Assembly (NCBI RefSeq): GCF_037477895.1
Contig: NZ_CP132744.1
Location: 620,001-684,000, forward strand
Length of the DNA stretch: 64,000 nucleotides
Direction: 5' to 3'
DNA from: Mycetohabitans endofungorum
Lineage (GTDB): Bacteria; Pseudomonadota; Gammaproteobacteria; Burkholderiales; Burkholderiaceae
Made by a program: the position numbers and the translations under genes
Shown here: piece after piece, positions 16,777 through 25,908 of the stretch
Layout of the letters: each line of letters opens with the position of its first letter
Numbering within the stretch: the first letter of the stretch is position 1
Notes under the pieces: generated by a model
The model's database searches: none
Seen by the model: the letters and a program-made list of their open reading frames with translations, nothing else
What the model was told of the DNA's origin: nothing

Positions 16777-18393
16777 ATGAAGACCATCGGATGTTTTTCT
16801 CCTTTTTTTAAGCTGTTCCGCGCACTCTCAAAGCACGAAGGAGGCTACGAGCGTACGAATCAGCGGTACGTGGCGACGCCTCCAGGCGAGCGTTTCGGTT
16901 TGGACGGACTGTCTCCTAAGGCGCCATCGCGTCGTGCCAGCCCGCCGCCGCTGAACCGTGATGCTCACGAGCCGCGACATGACAACATCGGCAACGCTCC
17001 GCCATCGAAGAAGGCGCATCGGCGCTTCGGATCCATGCCGGAAGCACAACTGTATGCTAGTGAATCTCGGCCCGTTAACGTGCGTCGTGCGAATTCGCAA
17101 CCGATGACGCAGCGACTAAAAAAGGTTGGCCGTTTTATTAGCATGTCGCTTGGCAGCTCGAGTGGGACTGCGGAATCTGACGGTCAAATCGACGTACTTC
17201 ACCAACAATACCTCGGCTGCAATTTTTCTGCTCCTATAGATTTGGTCCAGACGATTAACGGCCTCGAGCCGCTGATCGTGAAGGAGATTAGGGGGAGCGA
17301 TAATATGCTCGACCCTCGTGCGCCGCTGCTTACCGTTTTCTCCACCGCCTGTAAGTCGGTCTATGGCAAACATTTGCAACCGGCCGATAAATGGAGCGTC
17401 CGAGACTGGAGGCTGAAGCAGTTCAAGAAGGCTATCGCGGACTTTAAAAATATTTCGCAGTCAGACGCGGAACGCAACGACGCCGAAAAATTGCAGGCGT
17501 TGCGGGCCATCAAAGAGTTTGAGCGCGACCTGCAGTCTGGTTCAGAATGGAAAGACTATTATAAGGAGTTAGAGAAATTTTTAAAGGCTGCCAAAGAATT
17601 CGAAGAAAATATGCGGTCCAATGTCGAGTGGAAGGGTTCCACGAAGCTGAATGAATTTGTGGCGATCATCCAGGATTTTGAAAGTACGCTCCAGCCTAAT
17701 CCTAAGTGGCAAGCCTACTATGAGAGGCTGGATGAGTTCAAAGCGGCCGTCAAGCATTTCGAGAAGTGTGCCCAATCCGATCTAGACAGGAAGGATTTCA
17801 GTAAGCTGGACGATCTCATGGAATCGGTCAAGAATTTTGAAAGCGCGCTGCAATTCGATTCCAAGTGGGGTAGCTACAGTGAACTGGAAAAATTGCTGGC
17901 AGGCGTCAAAACGTTTGACAATGCTCTGCAGTCCGATCTAGAGTGGCGGGGCTACGAGGGATCGTTCCGAGCGACCATTAGGGATTTTGCAAAAGACATG
18001 CAAGCCGATCCTGAATGGACGCACTACATAAAACTGAAGAAATTCAGAACGGACGTCCAAAACATGGAGAAAGACTTGGAGTCCGATCGCTACTGGAAGG
18101 GTTACAAGAACCAATACAATCAGTATTTGATGACGCTGGAAAAGCGTATGTTAGAAGTGAGAGCGGTCCAGGCGCAGCAATCGGGGACATCCCGTGCGCC
18201 AGTCAACGACCGGGTGTCGGCTTCATCGTCATCGACCCAAAAAAGGATTGTGCAGCCACGTTCGGAATCCTTCGCATCGCGCATCACGCTGACCGACGAT
18301 GACCGGGCCTACGCCGAAGAGCTGAAGCAGTACCTGCTGAGACAGCCCCTTGGTCCGGAAATGATCCAATTAATCCGTTCCACGAGCGCTTAG
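16777..18393 (+). CDS. Uncharacterised protein with nine tandem repeats of about 26 residues, possible secreted effector
   Basis: I do not recognise this 538-residue protein. Residues 1 to about 125 are basic and rich in Ser, Pro and Arg, without a clear Sec signal. A globular stretch covers roughly 135-205. Nine repeats of 24-27 residues run from about 213 to 445. Each starts Leu-x-x-Phe, has an amphipathic helix with Ala and Phe-Glu, then Gln-Ser-Asp-x-Glu-Trp-Lys-x-Tyr. A Ser-rich linker and an acidic tail (TDDDRAYAEELKQYLLRQ) follow. The ATG at 16777 sits 6 bases after GAGG; a TTG at 16762 is in frame. The gene is visibly more A+T-rich than its neighbours, suggesting transfer. The repeat length differs from the TAL-like (33), SKWP (about 42) and ankyrin (33) types. 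A role as a host-directed effector is inference only. Confidence 0.75.
   Translation: MKTIGCFSPFFKLFRALSKHEGGYERTNQRYVATPPGERFGLDGLSPKAPSRRASPPPLNRDAHEPRHDNIGNAPPSKKAHRRFGSMPEAQLYASESRPVNVRRANSQPMTQRLKKVGRFISMSLGSSSGTAESDGQIDVLHQQYLGCNFSAPIDLVQTINGLEPLIVKEIRGSDNMLDPRAPLLTVFSTACKSVYGKHLQPADKWSVRDWRLKQFKKAIADFKNISQSDAERNDAEKLQALRAIKEFERDLQSGSEWKDYYKELEKFLKAAKEFEENMRSNVEWKGSTKLNEFVAIIQDFESTLQPNPKWQAYYERLDEFKAAVKHFEKCAQSDLDRKDFSKLDDLMESVKNFESALQFDSKWGSYSELEKLLAGVKTFDNALQSDLEWRGYEGSFRATIRDFAKDMQADPEWTHYIKLKKFRTDVQNMEKDLESDRYWKGYKNQYNQYLMTLEKRMLEVRAVQAQQSGTSRAPVNDRVSASSSSTQKRIVQPRSESFASRITLTDDDRAYAEELKQYLLRQPLGPEMIQLIRSTSA
17413..18111 (+). repeat. Protein-level tandem repeat block, nine units of about 78 bases
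   Basis: Units start at 17413, 17491, 17569, 17647, 17728, 17806, 17884, 17962 and 18034. Most are 78 bases (26 codons); the fourth is 81 and the eighth 72. They match clearly as protein but only loosely as DNA, so the array is old or has diverged under selection. Confidence 0.85.
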
Positions 18394-18420
18394 GAAGATC
18401 CAAAATAGTGCGACGCCGCT

Positions 18421-18446
18421 GGCCGGCGTGCCGCCCGTCGCCGGCC
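18421..18446 (+). terminator. Hairpin after the tandem-repeat gene
   Basis: Perfect 8-bp arms GGCCGGCG (18421-18428) and CGCCGGCC (18439-18446) with a 10-base loop, 27 bases after the stop. There is no T tract. The rest of 18447-18989, about 540 bases, shows no gene I can support and may be decayed sequence. Confidence 0.4.
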
Positions 18447-18989
18447 GCTTAGTGCGCAATCCTGTCGTATGCCTTTTGCCTTCGATTCGCTACCTGTGCC
18501 CTAGTCGACGTTTTTGATGCGGCTCGTTATCCTGTACTGGCTGGTGAGTTCCTTTGCAAGCTCGTAGTACTACGCTACTAGCCGTACCGTCTTCCCGATC
18601 CACTAGACGTCTGAGCGTGTATTCCGAGGTCGCAGGCGATCCAGGGCTGCACGCCTGGTCGCCCGGCAGCACGCCGATCGATGGAGAGGCCCGCTCGATA
18701 GGCACCATGCACCATCGATGAGGATGCAGGCGGACAAGCACAGGCCACGACGATGCGCGCAGCCTCAGCGAGAGAACATTAAATCAGTGAACGGGGGCGA
18801 ATCAGCGAAGGATGCGCCGAATCGGTGCAGATTCGGGGCGACGAGGAGCGCGCCGTACTGGTATCGGTGCGCGACAGGATGTCACGGTATGTCAGCGGGT
18901 GCGACATGCATGGCTGGCGCTCCGCCGCGCATCGGCACCCCTCCGCGTGCATCGACGGCGCCGCTTTTTAGTGGGTGGCGCGGTGCCGT

Positions 18990-19313
18990 TCAATAAGTCG
19001 GCACCGACGGATCGACTTGCCGCGACCACGCATCGATACCGCCTTGCAGGTTATAGATGTGCTTGAAGCCGCGCGCCTCGAGGAACATGCCCACGCTCGC
19101 GCTGCGGGCGCCGTGATGACAGATGCAGACAATCTGCGCGTCGTCATCGAGTTCTTCGCTGCGCGCCGGAATGTCCTTCATCGGGATATGCACGATACCG
19201 TCGAGCCGGGCTGTCGATACCTCCCAGGGCTCGCGCACGTCGAGCAACACGGGTGCGGCCCGAGACGAGTCGGCAAGCCAGGCGGCGAGATCGGAGGCAG
19301 TGAGGTTCTGCAT
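18990..19313 (-). CDS. Single-domain rhodanese-like protein
   Basis: A small cytoplasmic sulfurtransferase-type protein of 107 residues. The fold marks are LLDVREPWEV, the HIPMKDIP strand, and the active loop CHHGARSASVGMFL with its cysteine. That is a catalytically plausible loop, unlike the inactive rhodanese-like forms. It lies 3 bases after the methyltransferase gene on the minus strand, so both probably form one transcript. The sulfur acceptor is unknown. Confidence 0.9.
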   Translation of the reverse strand: MQNLTASDLAAWLADSSRAAPVLLDVREPWEVSTARLDGIVHIPMKDIPARSEELDDDAQIVCICHHGARSASVGMFLEARGFKHIYNLQGGIDAWSRQVDPSVPTY

Positions 19314-19316
19314 TGT

Positions 19317-19970
19317 TTAGAACTTGAATTGAGGCGGCTCGACCGCGTTGGTGAGGGGCGTGACGAACGTCTCGAAGATGTCGGCGATCCGGTATTGCTT
19401 GTCATCGACACGGGTGATGATCTGGGCGCGCATGACCGGTGCCACGCCGACGAATGCCGCGAGCCGGCCACCGATCTTCAATTGCTCCAGCATTTCTTGC
19501 GGCAGCATCGGCAGCCCGCCCGATACGCAGATGACGTCATACGGCCCTTGTGCGGGCCAGCCGCGTGAGCCGTCGCCGGTTTCGACTTGTGCATGGGCCA
19601 CGCCGTTCGCCGCCAGGTTGGCCCGGGCCAACTCCGCTAGCTCCGGGACAATGTCCAATGTCAGCACCGAGCGCGCGCGATGCGCGAGCAGCGCCGCCAT
19701 GTAGCCGGAGCCGGCACCGATTTCCAGCACCACCTCGTGCTTTTTCACGGCTAGTTCCTGCAGCACTCGCGCCTCGATCTTCGGCAACAGCATGTGCTGG
19801 CCCGCCGGCAGCGGCACCTCAAAATCGGCGAACGCAATGTTGCGATAAGCAGCAGGTACGAAATGCTCGCGCTTGACGATCGCCAGCAGGTTTAACACGT
19901 CCTGGTCCAGCACCTCCCATGGGCGGATTTGCTGTTCGATCATGTTAAAGCGTGCTTGCTCGATGTTCAT
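19317..19970 (-). CDS. Protein-L-isoaspartate O-methyltransferase family protein
   Basis: SAM-dependent methyltransferase of 217 residues. It has the Pcm-type N-terminus (MIEQQIRPWEVLDQDVLNLL, REHFVP), the pre-motif LPKIEARVLQEL and SAM motif I EIGAGSGYMAALLA. The C-terminal half has GGLPMLPQEMLEQLKIGGRL. Pcm enzymes repair isoaspartyl residues. Family members of this shorter type lack part of the canonical active-site signature, so the true substrate may differ. The ATG at 19970 is used; the frame is open further upstream but without similarity. In relatives a tolC-like gene commonly follows the rhodanese gene; it is not seen here. Confidence 0.85.
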   Translation of the reverse strand: MNIEQARFNMIEQQIRPWEVLDQDVLNLLAIVKREHFVPAAYRNIAFADFEVPLPAGQHMLLPKIEARVLQELAVKKHEVVLEIGAGSGYMAALLAHRARSVLTLDIVPELAELARANLAANGVAHAQVETGDGSRGWPAQGPYDVICVSGGLPMLPQEMLEQLKIGGRLAAFVGVAPVMRAQIITRVDDKQYRIADIFETFVTPLTNAVEPPQFKF

Positions 19971-20158
19971 GGTGTCTTGACGGTTCGAATCGACGAAGAT
20001 AAGCGTTGTAATTATACTCGACCCTCTGATGACGTTGCCGGTTCCCCTGTCGCAGGCTTGGTCTTGCCGGTCTCTGTGGCAAATTGGTGCTGTAGGCCGC
20101 GCGTGCGGTACCGCTCCAGCGCGCCGGCGGCGTCGCCGATCGTCCATTGCCGGATCTC

Positions 20159-20473
20159 ATGAACTGTCGTCCCAACTGCGGTGCCTGTTGCATCGCGCCT
20201 TCCATTTCCGGTTCGATTCCCGGCATGCCGGGCGGTAAGCCCGCGGGCGTGGCGTGTGTTCAACTGGATGCGGATATGCGTTGTCGGATTTTTGGTGCGC
20301 CTGACAGGCCGCGGTGCTGCAGCGGCCTGCAGGCGTCTGAGGAAATGTGCGGACGCTCCCGCGCTCATGCGCTGCATTGGCTGACGCAGCTCGAGCAACT
20401 GACCGTCCCCTCGGTGGCCACGGCGTGTGCAGCCTTTCACGCGGCTCGGTCTGCTCGCTGGCCGCCACTGTGA
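20159..20473 (+). CDS. YkgJ-family cysteine cluster protein
   Basis: A 104-residue protein starting [11 protein letters not shown]. Further cysteines are in [15 protein letters not shown] and RPRCCSGL, plus [11 protein letters not shown], giving the spaced-cysteine layout of the YkgJ/CxxCxxCC family, which probably binds zinc or an iron-sulfur cluster. Function is unknown. The ATG at 20159 puts the first cysteines at the N-terminus, as in relatives. It is divergent from the methyltransferase gene, with 188 bases between. Confidence 0.8.
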   Translation: MNCRPNCGACCIAPSISGSIPGMPGGKPAGVACVQLDADMRCRIFGAPDRPRCCSGLQASEEMCGRSRAHALHWLTQLEQLTVPSVATACAAFHAARSARWPPL

Positions 20474-20595
20474 CGTGGACGGTGACCGGCGTGCTACCCG
20501 TCTTCGTGCAGCGGCACCTGTTCGGAGGTTGGTATGGTGGCCGTGACGGCCTGTTTCGCTGGCCTGCTGCGTGCGAGCCAAAAGAGGAGCATTGC

Positions 20596-21198
20596 ATGAT
20601 TGAAACGGTGGTCCGCACATTAGTGCGGGCAGCGGTCGCGCTGTCGTTGATTGCGGGGCTTGGCGTGGTGGTGACGATGGCCGTGGCGCCCGGTGTCGCG
20701 CACGCCGGAATTTTCCCGTTCGTGCCGGATCATTACACGTTCTCGCAGCGGCAGGTGCAGCGTGCGATCGAACGCAAGTTTCCGTATCAGCGCAGCGTTG
20801 GCCCATTGCTGGACCTGGCGCTGGCCAATCCTGTTGTCGCGTTGCGCGCAGATGTCAACCGCGTCGTGGTTACGGTCGACGCGCACTTGGCCAGTCCGTT
20901 GCTAGGGCGTCCAGTGGACAGTGTCGTGAGCTTGTCCAGCGAACTGGCGTACGATGCGCCTAGCCGCTCGGTCGTGCTGCGCAACCCGAGTATTGAGCGG
21001 ATCGACGTCGGCGGCGACGCGGCGCCGTACGCGCAACAGATCCATGCTGCCGCATCGATTGCCGTGGCTCAGTTGCTGGCTGACTACCCAGTCCACACGT
21101 TCAAGTCTGAACAATTGCGATTTGCCGGACAGCAATATGAACCCGGTACAATTACAATCCTTTCAGATGGCATACGCGTGCAGATCGTCGAGAAGTAG
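20596..21198 (+). CDS. DUF1439 (YceB-like) exported protein
   Basis: About 200 residues with an N-terminal hydrophobic signal ([20 protein letters not shown]) ending near AHAGIF. A beta-rich body follows, containing [18 protein letters not shown], which is the typical DUF1439 start. Most relatives are lipoproteins; I see no lipobox cysteine, so it may be a soluble periplasmic protein. The ATG at 20596 is preceded by a good ribosome-binding site (AGAGGAGC). The function of the family is unknown. It lies just upstream of uppP. Confidence 0.8.
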   Translation: MIETVVRTLVRAAVALSLIAGLGVVVTMAVAPGVAHAGIFPFVPDHYTFSQRQVQRAIERKFPYQRSVGPLLDLALANPVVALRADVNRVVVTVDAHLASPLLGRPVDSVVSLSSELAYDAPSRSVVLRNPSIERIDVGGDAAPYAQQIHAAASIAVAQLLADYPVHTFKSEQLRFAGQQYEPGTITILSDGIRVQIVEK

Positions 21199-21251
21199 CG
21201 GCGTCGCGCGCTGCCGCCCCGGCTCAGGTTGCTTCTTCAAAGGACGATGGG

Positions 21252-22097
21252 ATGGATCTGCTGCTGTTGCTCAAGGCGCTGGTGCTTGGCCTGGTGGAAG
21301 GCTTGACGGAATTTCTCCCTGTATCCAGTACAGGACATTTGATCCTTGTCGGTGAATTGATCGATTTTACCGGCGACGGCAGCAAGGTCTTCGATGTTGC
21401 GATCCAGTTCGGCGCCATCCTTGCGGTATGCTGGGAATATCGCGAGCGTATTGGCCAAGTGGTGCGGGGCCTGGCCACCGAGCCGCCAGCCCGGCGTTTC
21501 GCGCTCAATGTGATCGTTGCCTGTCTTCCCGCAGTCGTGATGGGACTGCTGTTCGAGAAGCCTATCAAGGCGCTGCTGTTTTCGCCGGTGCCGGTGGCGA
21601 TTGCGCTGATCGTCGGCGGCATCATCCTGCTGTGGGTGGAGGCGGCGCATCGCCGTCGCGATGGCGGCGCCGTGTATGTTGCCCGTGTGCAGTCGATCGA
21701 TGAACTGACCGTTGTCGATGCTCTGAAAGTCGGGCTCGCGCAATGCTTCGCACTGATCCCCGGCACGTCACGCTCGGGGGCGACGATCGTGGGAGGACTC
21801 CTCACCGGCCTAGAGCGACGTGTTGCGACTGAGTTCTCGTTTTTCCTCGCCATCCCGTTGATTTTCGGCGCCACCGTGTATGAACTGGTCAAGGCGCGTG
21901 ACGCGCTGAGCGTATCGGATATTGGCCCGTTCACGGTCGGCTTCGTGACTGCGTTCGTCAGCGCATTCGCGTGCGTGCGCTGGCTGTTGCGCTACATCGC
22001 GACACATGATTTCACTGTGTTTGCGTGGTACCGGATTGGCTTTGGACTGCTGGTGCTGGTCGCTAGCTATCTGGCGGGTGTCACGTTCGACCACTGA
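21252..22097 (+). CDS. uppP: Undecaprenyl-diphosphatase
   Basis: Inner-membrane phosphatase (BacA) that recycles undecaprenyl diphosphate to the monophosphate used by peptidoglycan and O-antigen synthesis. The 281-residue protein has both conserved periplasmic motifs: [15 protein letters not shown] near the N-terminus and [14 protein letters not shown] near residue 175, with about eight membrane segments. An overexpressed UppP gives bacitracin resistance in other bacteria. It converges on trmB, the stops being 10 bases apart. Confidence 0.96.
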   Translation: MDLLLLLKALVLGLVEGLTEFLPVSSTGHLILVGELIDFTGDGSKVFDVAIQFGAILAVCWEYRERIGQVVRGLATEPPARRFALNVIVACLPAVVMGLLFEKPIKALLFSPVPVAIALIVGGIILLWVEAAHRRRDGGAVYVARVQSIDELTVVDALKVGLAQCFALIPGTSRSGATIVGGLLTGLERRVATEFSFFLAIPLIFGATVYELVKARDALSVSDIGPFTVGFVTAFVSAFACVRWLLRYIATHDFTVFAWYRIGFGLLVLVASYLAGVTFDH

Positions 22098-22107
22098 CCT
22101 GGGGTGT

Positions 22108-22896
22108 TCAACGCTTCGTGAACAGCAGATCCCATACGCCGTGGCCAAGTCGCAGCCCGCGGCGCTCGAATTTTGTCATCGGACGATAATCGGGGCGCGG
22201 TGCATAGCCGCTCGCCTCGTCCGACGCATTGGCGAGAGCCGATTCCGCGCGCAGTACGTCGAGCATCTGCTCCGCATAGTTCTGCCAGTCCGTCGCCAGA
22301 TGCAAGTAGCCGCCGGTGCGCAGCCGCGATGCAAGCAGCTTGACGAACGGTGGCTGGATGAGCCGACGCTTGTGGTGGCGCGCCTTATGCCACGGGTCGG
22401 GGAAGAAGATGTGTACGCCATCCACGCTGTCCTCGGCCAACATATGCTCGATGACCTCGACCGCGTCGTGCTGAATCACGCGGATATTGTCCAGTTGCCT
22501 TTCCCCGATCAGCTTCAGCAGTGCCCCTACGCCCGGCTCGTGAACCTCGATGCCGAGAAAGTCGTCGCCTGGCCGTTGTACGGCGATATCAGCGGTTGTC
22601 GTGCCCATGCCAAAGCCGATCTCGAGCACGCGCGGCGCATCGCGACCAAAGGTTGCCTCCCAGTCGAGCGGCGCGCCGGTATAGGGCAGCTTGAATCGCG
22701 GGCCCAGTTCATCCAGCGCCCGTCGCTGGGCGTTGGATAAACGTCCCGCTCGAGTCACGAAGCTGCGGATGCGGCGCAGCGGCGGGGGGGCAGCGTTGGC
22801 GGGTGTCGCGCCGTGGCTGCTGTTCTCCTGGGCTTCATTCTCGGCACGCTTGTGCGCGGCCGCGTCGTTGTGGCGATCGGAAGGGTCGTGAGTCAT
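22108..22896 (-). CDS. trmB: tRNA (guanine-N7-)-methyltransferase
   Basis: Makes m7G46 in the variable loop of tRNAs. The protein of about 262 residues has a long, polar N-terminal extension (residues 1-50) typical of Burkholderiaceae. The SAM motif [11 protein letters not shown], the [10 protein letters not shown] strand, [11 protein letters not shown] and the tRNA-contact [16 protein letters not shown] follow. The ATG at 22896 is supported by position; the frame extends farther upstream to 23058 without similarity. Confidence 0.95.
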   Translation of the reverse strand: MTHDPSDRHNDAAAHKRAENEAQENSSHGATPANAAPPPLRRIRSFVTRAGRLSNAQRRALDELGPRFKLPYTGAPLDWEATFGRDAPRVLEIGFGMGTTTADIAVQRPGDDFLGIEVHEPGVGALLKLIGERQLDNIRVIQHDAVEVIEHMLAEDSVDGVHIFFPDPWHKARHHKRRLIQPPFVKLLASRLRTGGYLHLATDWQNYAEQMLDVLRAESALANASDEASGYAPRPDYRPMTKFERRGLRLGHGVWDLLFTKR

Positions 22897-22965
22897 CGTG
22901 CAGCGTTTGCGGCAGGCCGTCCAGCGCGGCACGTGCGTTGTCGGGTCGGCATGCGGCTGATAAGC

Positions 22966-22996
22966 AAAAAGCCGTTCGTATATTGAACGGCTTTCA
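22966..22996 (-). terminator. Intrinsic terminator, best on the minus strand
   Basis: Arms GCCGTTC (22971-22977) and GAACGGC (22985-22991), loop of 7. On the minus strand the stem is followed by a T run (complement of the A run at 22966-22970). It would end minus-strand transcripts before trmB. The 400 bases between here and the tRNA contain no gene I can support. Confidence 0.65.
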
Positions 22997-23399
22997 GTGT
23001 CTTCGAGTGGGCGATGCGGCATGAACGCATGGTCCCGGGCATTCCGGCGGAAGTACAACTTCCACGAAGAGCGGAGATTGTGGCTTGGTTTGGCTATCCC
23101 GTCAACCAGACAGTTCTATTTCTATTTGTCCGTGACACCGGCGGGCGTGATGCGTGCGCCTGGCGACCTTTTTCATTCCGAAACGGCATTCCAAACGTGC
23201 GTAGAAAAAGATTAAATCAAGGGATCTTGTAGTGGGAGAGTAGACGCCGAACTTCTTGTCTCGGAGCAACCTGGGTGTTTTGACCGGCACGATGGAACGC
23301 TCCGAGCCCAAATTCAAGTTCAGGTGTGAGTAGCAGGTTGTCAGTACGGCGACTGTTGGAGAACCCCGAGAGTCTTATGTGGCAAGGGTTGAACCATAC

Positions 23400-23474
23400 T
23401 GGAGCGGGCGATGGGAATCGAACCCACGTCTCCAGCTTGGGAAGCTGGGGTAATAGCCATTATACGACGCCCGC
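23400..23474 (-). tRNA. tRNA-Gly, anticodon CCC
   Basis: Read on the minus strand, the acceptor GCGGGCG (23474-23468) pairs with CGCCCGC (23410-23404). The anticodon stem CCAGC/GCTGG encloses the loop TTCCCAA, anticodon CCC. The T arm holds GGGTTCGATTCCC. A CCA end is encoded at 23402-23400. All arms fold as expected for a bacterial glycine tRNA. Confidence 0.95.
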
Positions 23475-23649
23475 GAAGCGCATTATTCTACAGTGTTTCT
23501 TTCGGCTTGGGGAGCAAAGCGTTGTAGCGGTGTCGTGAGCACATGAATTATTCAAGTCCGCAGCACGTCATGTGTCCGCTTTCATGGCTATGGTATGGAG
23601 CCACTTCCACTTATCAGCCGGGCACGTTGGTGACAGGAAACCCAGAAAA

Positions 23650-23801
23650 TGAGATGCGAAGCAGTCTACAGCGACCGGCAGGACAAGCGGCTCACGCAGC
23701 GGAAGCGGCGCGGCGGTTGGGCGTTGAGCGCACGTTTTGGCGGCAGATTGGGCGCTACAAGGCCGACGGCCTGCAAGAGCTGATCGACAAGCGGCTGAAC
23801 T
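23650..23801 (+). pseudogene. Remnant of an insertion-sequence transposase N-terminus
   Basis: An in-frame stretch (AAEAARRLGVERTFWRQIGRY, here quoted only in part: AARRLGVERTFWRQ) ending DGLQELIDKR resembles the helix-turn-helix start of ISNCY-type transposases (repeated A-A-R-L-G-V, then R-Y-x-x-x-G-x-x-x-L). No catalytic part or terminal repeats are seen. It lies just downstream of the tRNA-Gly gene, a common integration area. The rest of 23475-23918 has nothing else I can support. Confidence 0.4.
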
Positions 23802-23918
23802 TAACTGGTACCGGCGCGAGCACGACGACACGCGCGAGCCTTGCACTGGCTGCGCGAACAATTGCATACAGATTTTCTACACGCCCGATTCGTTTTCAGA
23901 ATACGGGCGCCATCATGC

Positions 23919-24482
23919 TCAAAATCCGAACATCGTCACCGACACGGTGATGCGTGTGACGATCATCAATAATACCTCGACGATCACAAGCAGCACCAAC
24001 GGCGACAGGTCGATGCCGCCGAGCGTGGGCACTACGCGGCGCAGCGGGCTCAGCAACGGCGCGGTCAATTGCAGCAGGATCGCCATCGCCGGGGAGCGCG
24101 GGTTGACCCACGAGAGCAGCGCCATGATCAGCGTTAGCCAGATCGTCAGGTTCAACGCCCACTTGATTATCGTCAACAGCGCGATGACGAATCCAGCGGG
24201 CAACAGCGAGGCCGGGTCGCCACCGGAGATGGCCACCATCAGGATGATGAACACGATCGCGGTGAGCCAGGCGGCGAACAGACTCGTCCAGTCGATGCCA
24301 CGCGCGGCCGGAATGACCCGGCGCAACGGCAGCACGAGCCAGTTGGTTGCCTGGAAGATGCCCTGCGAGACCGGGTTGTACGGCGTGAGCCTGACCACAT
24401 GCAACCACGCGCGCAGTAGCAGCGCGGCACCGAACAACGTGAAAATCGTATTGAGCAGAAAGCGGGCAATATCCCCGAACAT
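23919..24482 (-). CDS. YggT-family membrane protein
   Basis: A 187-residue integral membrane protein with two copies of the YggT unit. Each copy has hydrophobic helices and a short motif: NPVSQGIFQATNWLVLPLRR in the first and SPAMAILLQLTAPLLSPLRR in the second. Family members are linked to membrane or septum biology in other bacteria, but no biochemical role is known. It lies 57 bases downstream of the DUF2520 gene on the same strand; this pairing is common in Burkholderia. Confidence 0.88.
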   Translation of the reverse strand: MFGDIARFLLNTIFTLFGAALLLRAWLHVVRLTPYNPVSQGIFQATNWLVLPLRRVIPAARGIDWTSLFAAWLTAIVFIILMVAISGGDPASLLPAGFVIALLTIIKWALNLTIWLTLIMALLSWVNPRSPAMAILLQLTAPLLSPLRRVVPTLGGIDLSPLVLLVIVEVLLMIVTRITVSVTMFGF

Positions 24483-24539
24483 CTTGTTTTCCCTTCGAGT
24501 GGCGCAGCCGACGAGTTGTAAGGTACCGGACGCGACGTG

Positions 24540-25499
24540 TCAAGGGCGCGGTGGCACGCGGCCGGATCGATGCGCCGCGCTATCGTTGGGCGCCGGTGCG
24601 TCCGTGCCACGCTGCAGCGCTGCTTTGACAGTGGCTTCGATCGCATCGAGCCCGCTCGGCGCCGGCGAGCGTCGGCGCGCCAGCGCGGCCACTCTGCGCG
24701 TGAGCATTGCATAGAGCGCCATGTGATCTTCGCCCAATGCGGCCAAGGTGTCGAGCTGGCTGCGGATTACTGAAACGTCGCCGCGCGACACGGGCCCAGC
24801 GATCGCGCCGGACAGACCTTTGTCGCGCACCGATTGTAGGGTGCGCTCGAGCATGGGCAGCAATGCGGCCAGTGCGGCGTCCTCGTCCAACCCAATATGT
24901 TTCCAAAGTGTGACGTTTTCGTACAGCGACGCCACCGCGAAGCTTGCCGCGTAGCTCGCCGCGCCGTGATAGAGCATTCGCGCACCAGACGGGATCGACA
25001 GTGGCACGCAGTCCAGGGCGCCGACGAGCGTACGCAGCGCGGCGTTCAGCGGCGCCGGAGCTTCGATTGTGATGGAGCAGCCCGCCAGCCGGTCCACGTC
25101 GGTTGCCTGTCCGGTGAACAGATATAGCGGATGGAAGCCGCCCGTCAAGACGCCCTGGGCTCTGGCCGGCTCGAGTAAGTCGACACTGGATGCGCCGCTA
25201 CAGTGCACGAGCGCGCACGAGCCGGCCCGCTCAGGGGAATAGCACAGCTGGGCGGCCACCGCGCCGATCGCATCATCTGGCACCGTCACGAAGACCAGCG
25301 TCGCAGCCTCGATAACATGTTGCAGATCTGAGACGATTTGACACTGTCCTGCCCGCTCGGCAAGTTGCCTGGACGATTCTTTTGAGCGGCTCGTGACCGC
25401 GGCAATCTGGTAGCCGCGTCGGTGCCACGCTGCTGCAAGGGTTTGGGCGAGCCGTCCGGCGCCGATGAAGCCAATGCTCGGATGAAGCGGAAAAGGCAT
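24540..25499 (-). CDS. Rossmann-like/DUF2520 domain protein
   Basis: A 319-residue protein with an N-terminal NAD(P)-binding Rossmann fold (IGFIGAGRLAQTLAAAWHRRGY) and a LVFVTVPDDAIG strand, then a C-terminal helical DUF2520 domain. The overall layout resembles pyrroline-5-carboxylate reductase and F420-dependent oxidoreductases. The reaction is unknown; I infer an oxidoreductase. It has the usual length for the family. Confidence 0.85.
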   Translation of the reverse strand: MPFPLHPSIGFIGAGRLAQTLAAAWHRRGYQIAAVTSRSKESSRQLAERAGQCQIVSDLQHVIEAATLVFVTVPDDAIGAVAAQLCYSPERAGSCALVHCSGASSVDLLEPARAQGVLTGGFHPLYLFTGQATDVDRLAGCSITIEAPAPLNAALRTLVGALDCVPLSIPSGARMLYHGAASYAASFAVASLYENVTLWKHIGLDEDAALAALLPMLERTLQSVRDKGLSGAIAGPVSRGDVSVIRSQLDTLAALGEDHMALYAMLTRRVAALARRRSPAPSGLDAIEATVKAALQRGTDAPAPNDSAAHRSGRVPPRP

Positions 25500-25746
25500 G
25501 ATTCATGCTTAGGTAAAGAGGACGGGGTCCATGATAGACCAACTATGTATTGCTTCGTGTCAAGCGTCGTAGCGACGCACTTGTTGCGTCCTCTGTCGTC
25601 GGTTGCGCGTTGAATATTGCGATGCAAGGCGTTTGTCAAGGGGCGAGTCGTGTGCCGCAGGTGGCGGGCGGCGGCAGGTGAGTAGCGTCGCGGTCCGTTA
25701 TCGGCCACAACTCAATCAAAAAATACCTGACCAGGAGATTTGCGCC

Positions 25747-25908
25747 ATGAGCTTCTTTTCGTATCGGAAACACCTGCGATTCCTCAATGCGGCTCAGCGC
25801 CGCTTGTGGTGGGAGCAAAGGATGCGCTTGACACCGCGCGTGCGGATCAGCGGTCTGTACGTGCCGCCGAACGTGAGTCGCGAGTTCGCGTATGTGAAGG
25901 TGGGTTGA
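25747..25908 (+). CDS. Small hypothetical protein, 53 residues
   Basis: An ATG at 25747 follows a good ribosome-binding site (AGGAG at 25733-25737, spacer 9). The product begins MSFFSYRKHLRFLNAAQRRL, contains WWEQRM, and ends in a basic, Val-rich tail. I recognise nothing in it. It stands alone between divergent or distant genes. It could be a real small protein or chance; the ribosome-binding site is the main support. Confidence 0.45.
   Translation: MSFFSYRKHLRFLNAAQRRLWWEQRMRLTPRVRISGLYVPPNVSREFAYVKVG

Noticed and set aside
16777..18393. Tandem repeats as a TAL-like DNA-binding protein
   Set aside because: Repeats are 26 residues, not 33, and lack the paired hypervariable residues and Leu/Gly pattern of TAL-like and BAT proteins.
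18490..18741. Minus-strand open frame of 83 residues
   Set aside because: No ribosome-binding site, no recognisable motif, in a region that looks decayed.
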